This document shows positions 21,987 through 25,888 of a stretch of DNA of 25,888 nucleotides, in pieces. The translations under genes were made by a program, and so were the position numbers. How positions within the stretch are numbered: position 1 is the first letter of the stretch; each line of letters starts with the position of its first letter. Under the pieces are notes generated by a model, which was given only the letters and a program-made list of their open reading frames with translations, was not told the DNA's origin and ran no database searches. This DNA comes from an uncultured Eubacteriales bacterium (lineage in GTDB: Bacteria > Bacillota > Clostridia > Christensenellales > Pumilibacteraceae): assembly GCA_900543755.1 (NCBI GenBank), contig UQSP01000028.1, positions 1-25,888 of the forward strand, given 5' to 3'.

Positions 21987-22903
21987 GCGAGTATCACGTT
22001 CCCGTTATGTTCGAAGAGTGTATGAATGCGCTTGAAGTAAAGAAAGGCGGCATTTACCTCGACGGAACTTTGGGGGGAGGCGGACACTCCGAGGGCATAC
22101 TTTTAAGAGGGGGCATGCTTGTCGCGATTGACCGCGACCAAGACGCGCTGGCGGAATCCGAAAAAAGGTTTCGCGACAAATCGCTTAGCGGTTACACTTT
22201 GATAAAAAGTAATTTTCACGACGCGGCAAAAGTACTCGACAATCTGAATATCGACTTTATCGACGGAGCTCTTCTGGACCTGGGCATCTCGTCGCATCAG
22301 ATAGACGTTCCGCAGCGCGGATTTTCCTATCGTTTCGACGGAAAGCTGGACATGCGAATGGATAAAGATTCCGCTTTAACGGCTTACGATGTCGTCAACG
22401 GCTACGGCGAAGAAGAACTTACCGACATACTTTTCAAGTACGGCGAAGAAAAGTTCGCAAAAAAAATTGCGGCCTGTATCGTGAGAGAGAGAAAGGTTAA
22501 ACCCATAAGCACCACTCTCGAACTCAGCGAGTTGATAAAGAAAAGCACTCCTCAGTTTTACCACAGACAGGGCCATCCCGCCAAAAAGACTTTCCAGGCT
22601 TTGCGTATCGAAGTCAACGGGGAACTTGACGGACTAAGTAAAGCGATAGAGGATATCGCGGCAAGACTTAAGAGTAAGGCGAGATTCGCGGTAATTACGT
22701 TTCACTCGCTGGAGGACAGAATCGTAAAACAGGCTTTCAGGTTGCTTTGTACGGACTGTATATGCGATAAAAGTTTGCCGGTTTGCGTATGTAATCACAA
22801 AGCTTCGGCTAAACTCATAGGAAAATATAAGCCCACAAAAGAGGAAAACATATCAAATTCACGGGCAGCAAGCGCGACGTTAAGGGTAATCGAAAAATTA
22901 TAA
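21983..22903 (+). CDS. rsmH: 16S rRNA (cytosine-1402-N4)-methyltransferase RsmH
   Basis: A 306-residue SAM-dependent methyltransferase, formerly MraW, that methylates the N4 of C1402 in the 16S P site. The N-terminus reads HVPVMFEEC, the SAM-binding loop is LDGTLGGGGHSEGI, and the catalytic region has LLDLGISSHQID and RGFSYRFDGKLDMRMD. The C-terminal part has the conserved VITFHSLEDRIVK and SRAASATLRVIEK. Length is normal. The ATG overlaps the mraZ stop by 4 nt, so translation is probably coupled. Confidence 0.98.
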   Translation: MSEYHVPVMFEECMNALEVKKGGIYLDGTLGGGGHSEGILLRGGMLVAIDRDQDALAESEKRFRDKSLSGYTLIKSNFHDAAKVLDNLNIDFIDGALLDLGISSHQIDVPQRGFSYRFDGKLDMRMDKDSALTAYDVVNGYGEEELTDILFKYGEEKFAKKIAACIVRERKVKPISTTLELSELIKKSTPQFYHRQGHPAKKTFQALRIEVNGELDGLSKAIEDIAARLKSKARFAVITFHSLEDRIVKQAFRLLCTDCICDKSLPVCVCNHKASAKLIGKYKPTKEENISNSRAASATLRVIEKL

Positions 22904-22954
22904 AATTTATTTTTATAATCGGTTTAGTAATAAAGGAAACGGGAGGGTCATAAA

Positions 22955-23587
22955 ATGATAACGACCAGAAGAGAAGTTAATATTGAAAACGGCAGTACCG
23001 CGCTTAAAAGCCGTACCGTAAAACGTATTGCGCCCGAAGAAAAATATATTTCGATTTCGCCTGAAGTGGAAGTAAAGCCCTTTAAGGAAACGGCTTCTCA
23101 GACGGGGGGAGCGTCTTTTGCCGCTGAAAAAGCGCAGGAGATGAGAATTACTCCCAAGATGGACTTAAGCGACCTTATGCCCGTCATAAAAAGCGACGAG
23201 ACTGCCGAGGAAAGCGAGCAGAAGGATACACAAAAGCTTTCAAGCAAAGCGAAGATAATGCTGTGCGTATATCTTGCCACGGCGTTGATACTTGCGCTTA
23301 TAGTGCTTGCAACGGGGCTTGCCATTACCGGCACGTCCAAAGAAGTTGCGGCGCTTGAAAACGAGGTTAAAACTCAAAGCGCGTTGCTTGCCGATTCGGA
23401 AGCCATGCTTTCTCATTTAAGCGACGACCTTACCATAACCGGTTCCGCGACGGAAATGGGCATGGTTAAAACGGAAGACGCTACGAAGATTGAGCTTATA
23501 AAGATTTCCGATAAGACGAGCTACGAGGAAAGAACAAATGCCTTTGACAGGTTTTGCGATTTCATTTCGGGGATTATCGGAGGTTAA
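22955..23587 (+). CDS. FtsL-like bitopic membrane protein
   Basis: A 210-residue single-pass protein in the position of ftsL, between rsmH and the division/spore PBP. It starts at ATG 22955, 7 nt after GGGAGGG. Residues 1-99 are a charged, low-complexity cytoplasmic part; ~100-123 form one membrane helix (IMLCVYLATALILALIVLA); ~126-160 form a short coiled coil (VAALENEVKTQSALLADSE), followed by a short external tail. FtsL bridges FtsB to the FtsW-FtsI synthase, and the helix-plus-coiled-coil layout fits. The cytoplasmic part is much longer than usual for FtsL, and sequence similarity is too weak to be sure, so the assignment rests on position and topology. Confidence 0.75.
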   Translation: MITTRREVNIENGSTALKSRTVKRIAPEEKYISISPEVEVKPFKETASQTGGASFAAEKAQEMRITPKMDLSDLMPVIKSDETAEESEQKDTQKLSSKAKIMLCVYLATALILALIVLATGLAITGTSKEVAALENEVKTQSALLADSEAMLSHLSDDLTITGSATEMGMVKTEDATKIELIKISDKTSYEERTNAFDRFCDFISGIIGG

Positions 23588-23596
23588 AAATTAAAT

Positions 23597-25492
23597 TTGA
23601 AAACTAACGGTTTGGTTACGACACGAAAGAGGTTATTGATTGCTGTAATATCAATAACCTTTTTATTTTGCGCTCTTTTGGGCAGATTGTGCTATTTACA
23701 GTTGTTTGCTTCGGATATGCTTACCGCCCGCGCGGCAGAGCAGTGGTATCGCGACCTTCCGCTGAAGGCAAAGCGCGGCACGATTTACGATTGTAACGGC
23801 AACGTTATCGTGGACAGTAAAGACGTTTTTACGGTTTACGTCCGTCCTCGTGCCGTCACTGACCGCGCAGCAGTCGCAAAGGCGCTTTCTTCCGCGCTTA
23901 ATCTTGACGAAACCAAACTCGTGGAAAAATTATCAAAATCTACCGTCAGTGAAATAACCGTTAAAAAAGGAGTCGATTTCGAAACGGGAAGTTACTTGCG
24001 CGACCTTGGATTGGACGGAGTCTACTTTTCGGTGGATTCGGCGCGTAATTATCCTTACGGCAAGTATTTAACGCAGGTGCTGGGCTATACTAACGCGGAC
24101 AACGAAGGTCAGAACGGACTTGAGGGATATTACGATAAATTTCTGAAAGGCGTTGACGGGTTTTCTCTTACTGCCACGGACAACAGCGGAGTAGAACTCG
24201 TAAACAACACGACAAAGTACGTCCCCGCCGTTGCGGGCGCGGACTTAAACTGCGGTATAGATGTGAATATTCAGGGCTTTGCCGAAGCCGCCGTGGACGC
24301 GGCTAAACTCGAGTGGAACGCTTTAAGCGCAAGCATGATCGTGCTAGACGTAAAAACGGGTGCGATTTCGGCAATGGCTAAAACTCCATCTTACGACCTT
24401 GCGGATATTCCGCGCGACGACGTCGATATGCTTAACGCTTACAGCAAAAACACCATGATAGTGGACGTATACGAGCCCGGTTCGACTTTTAAAATTTTCA
24501 CTACTGCCGCGGCGATAGAATCGGGTGCGGTAAGCGATGAAAATACGTTTTTCTGTCCCGGGTACCGCATGGTGGACGGGCAGAGAATAAAGTGCTGGAG
24601 GACTATTGGCCACGGTTCGCAGCATCTTTCGGAGGGAGTAAAAAACAGCTGTAACTGTGTTTTTATGGACCTTGCTCTCAGAATGGGTACCGAAAAGTTT
24701 TACGATTACCTCGAAAAATTCGGATTCGGCTCCAAAACGGGCGTGGATTTCTTTTCCGAAAGTTCGGGACTTTTAATGAACGAAAAAAACGTAAAAACCG
24801 TTGACCTTGCGCGTATCGGGTTTGGTCAGGCGGTTGCCGTTACGCCCTTGCAGCTTGTCAGCGGTGTTGCGGCGGTCGTTAACGGCGGAATATACCACAC
24901 TCCGCACTTTGTAAACAACATCACCGACGGAATGGGCAATGTACTCTATACTTTTTCAGACGAAAACCGCAGGGTATTAAGCGAAAGTTCAAGCGAAAAA
25001 ATGCGCGCCTTGCTTGAGGCGGTTGTATCGGAAGGCAGCGGCAAAAAAGCGGCGGTGGACGGCTACCGTATAGGCGGCAAGACGGGAACCGCGCAAAAAT
25101 ACGAAAACGGCGCGATTGCGCAGGGGAAATACGTTTCTTCTTTCGTGGGGTTTGCTCCCGCCTCCGACCCTCAATACGCAATACTCATGGTCGTAGACGA
25201 GCCGTCTTCCTATGTTTACTACGGCAGTATAGTTGCCGCTCCTTACGTAGGGCAGGTATTCAAAAAAATATTCGATTATAAAGGGATTGCTCCTACCGAA
25301 GAGATAAAAGAAAAAGAATACGTAGAAATGCCCTTTCTCGACGGAAAAGGTCTTAACGAATGCGTCAACGCGCTTGAAGCATTGGGTCTTAACTATGAGA
25401 TTGCGGGCGAAGGCGAAAAAGTAGTTTCCACTCTTCCGCTTGTGGGCGAAAAAGTGGAGAAGGGCGACATTGTTTTATTAAGAACCGAATAA
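23597..25492 (+). CDS. Class B penicillin-binding protein, SpoVD/FtsI type
   Basis: A 631-residue monofunctional transpeptidase that cross-links peptidoglycan. The start is a TTG (23597) 13 nt after GGAGG, since no ATG precedes the membrane helix; the start is only moderately sure. Membrane anchor ~12-33; dimerisation/linker domain ~50-215 (RGTIYDCNGNVI); transpeptidase ~235-560 with the motifs STFK (nucleophile Ser296, Lys299), SCN (Ser351) and KTGT (Lys495). One PASTA domain sits at ~573-631 (EYVEMPFLDGKG to the end). A single PASTA and the place just before murE fit SpoVD of spore-formers, but with only one such gene here it may serve as the division PBP (FtsI/PbpB). Confidence 0.93.
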   Translation: MKTNGLVTTRKRLLIAVISITFLFCALLGRLCYLQLFASDMLTARAAEQWYRDLPLKAKRGTIYDCNGNVIVDSKDVFTVYVRPRAVTDRAAVAKALSSALNLDETKLVEKLSKSTVSEITVKKGVDFETGSYLRDLGLDGVYFSVDSARNYPYGKYLTQVLGYTNADNEGQNGLEGYYDKFLKGVDGFSLTATDNSGVELVNNTTKYVPAVAGADLNCGIDVNIQGFAEAAVDAAKLEWNALSASMIVLDVKTGAISAMAKTPSYDLADIPRDDVDMLNAYSKNTMIVDVYEPGSTFKIFTTAAAIESGAVSDENTFFCPGYRMVDGQRIKCWRTIGHGSQHLSEGVKNSCNCVFMDLALRMGTEKFYDYLEKFGFGSKTGVDFFSESSGLLMNEKNVKTVDLARIGFGQAVAVTPLQLVSGVAAVVNGGIYHTPHFVNNITDGMGNVLYTFSDENRRVLSESSSEKMRALLEAVVSEGSGKKAAVDGYRIGGKTGTAQKYENGAIAQGKYVSSFVGFAPASDPQYAILMVVDEPSSYVYYGSIVAAPYVGQVFKKIFDYKGIAPTEEIKEKEYVEMPFLDGKGLNECVNALEALGLNYEIAGEGEKVVSTLPLVGEKVEKGDIVLLRTE

Positions 25493-25567
25493 AATCCGTT
25501 AAACCGTCATATCGGCGGCAAAACCGTAAATATAATAAATCAGTACATTATTTTACGGCGGTGAAAA

Positions 25568-25839
25568 ATGAAACTGTCAAAACTGCTTGACGAATGTGAA
25601 AATTACGGCGATACGGAAATAAAAAATATAGTTTTCGATACGGCGCGCGTTGAGAAAGGAAGTCTGTTTTTCTGCCTTAAAGGCGTAAAAAACGACGGCC
25701 ACGATTATGCCGCTCAGGCTTGTGAAAAGGGAGCCGCGGCGGTGGTCGCGCAAAGACGCGTTGAAGCAGACGTTCCTCAGATAATTTGCGAAGATACAAG
25801 GCACGCGCTCAGCGTCGCAGCTAAGAGGTATTACGGAAG
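25568..25839 (+). CDS. murE: UDP-N-acetylmuramoyl-peptide ligase MurE, 3'-truncated
   Basis: The first 90 codons of MurE, which adds the third amino acid to UDP-MurNAc-L-Ala-D-Glu. Only the N-terminal uridine-nucleotide-binding domain is present: MKLSKLL, IVFDTARVEKGSLFFCLKG, DGHDYAAQACEKGAAAVV. The ATP-binding and ligase domains lie beyond the contig edge, so Lys or diaminopimelate specificity cannot be told. The ribosome binding site is weak (GGCGGTGA). The last residues of the open frame (CLLYTSDAADEL) are encoded by adapter, not by the genome. Confidence 0.9.
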
Positions 25840-25888
25840 CTGTCTCTTATACACATCTGACGCTGCCGACGAACTCTAGGGTGTAGAT
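25840..25888 (-). other. Nextera i5 adapter (artifact, not genomic)
   Basis: Bases 25840-25858 are the reverse complement of the Tn5 mosaic end (CTGTCTCTTATACACATCT). Bases 25859-25872 (GACGCTGCCGACGA) are the Nextera read-1 segment, 25873-25880 (ACTCTAGG) sit in the i5 index slot, and GTGTAGAT matches the P5 oligo. It encodes CLLYTSDAADEL, a known contaminant peptide. Confidence 0.98.

Noticed and set aside
25508..25558. Possible promoter (TATAAT at 25531) and hairpin (CCGTAAA 25524-25530 with TTTACGG 25552-25558) before murE
   Set aside because: There is no acceptable -35 box 16-18 bp upstream and no extended -10, and the 7-bp stem has a 21-nt loop; too weak to call.

Overview
The window is one assembled fragment of a bacterial chromosome, bounded at both ends by untrimmed Illumina Nextera (Tn5) library adapters. 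Genuine genomic sequence runs only from 48 to 25839. The genes point to an uncultured Firmicute of class Clostridia, probably gut- or rumen-associated. The evidence is the gene orders tig-clpP-clpX followed by lon-engB, and mraZ-rsmH-ftsL-like-spoVD/ftsI-like-murE; an RqcH homologue; GGAGG-type ribosome binding sites; sigma-A-type promoters; and Ig-like repeats typical of Firmicute surface proteins. I cannot place it more finely from sequence alone.

Region 1 (48-10388, plus strand) is the accessory part. It holds the 3' part of a family-43-like glycoside hydrolase with a C-terminal discoidin-like domain. Twelve bases downstream lies one 8.6 kb gene for a 2859-residue predicted lipoprotein. 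By eye this protein has nine CBM9/DOMON-like modules in groups of 4, 3 and 2, separated by two arrays of bacterial Ig-like repeats (5 and 6 copies). Together they look like a cell-surface module for binding and trimming a plant or host polysaccharide. A strong terminator follows.

Region 2 (10663-18971) is a protein quality-control block. An rqcH gene on the minus strand is divergent from tig-clpP-clpX, with back-to-back promoters whose -35 boxes lie 6 bp apart. lon and engB follow from their own promoter. RqcH and trigger factor act at the ribosome exit, ClpXP and Lon degrade proteins, and EngB assembles the large subunit.

Region 3 (19065-21339) carries a Cys-containing protein of unknown function, a calcineurin-like metallophosphoesterase whose promoter implies a leaderless mRNA, and a sugar isomerase/AP-endonuclease-type TIM-barrel protein. 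It ends in a good intrinsic terminator.

Region 4 (21412-25839) is the start of the division and cell-wall (dcw) cluster. It opens with a clear MraZ operator made of GTGG boxes on one DNA face, followed by mraZ, rsmH, an FtsL-like bitopic protein, a class B penicillin-binding protein with one PASTA domain, and the first 90 codons of murE.

I saw no tRNA, rRNA, CRISPR array, IS element or phage gene. The part most likely to hold undescribed biology is the giant modular lipoprotein with its GH43 partner; the rest is conserved housekeeping with some notable regulatory detail.
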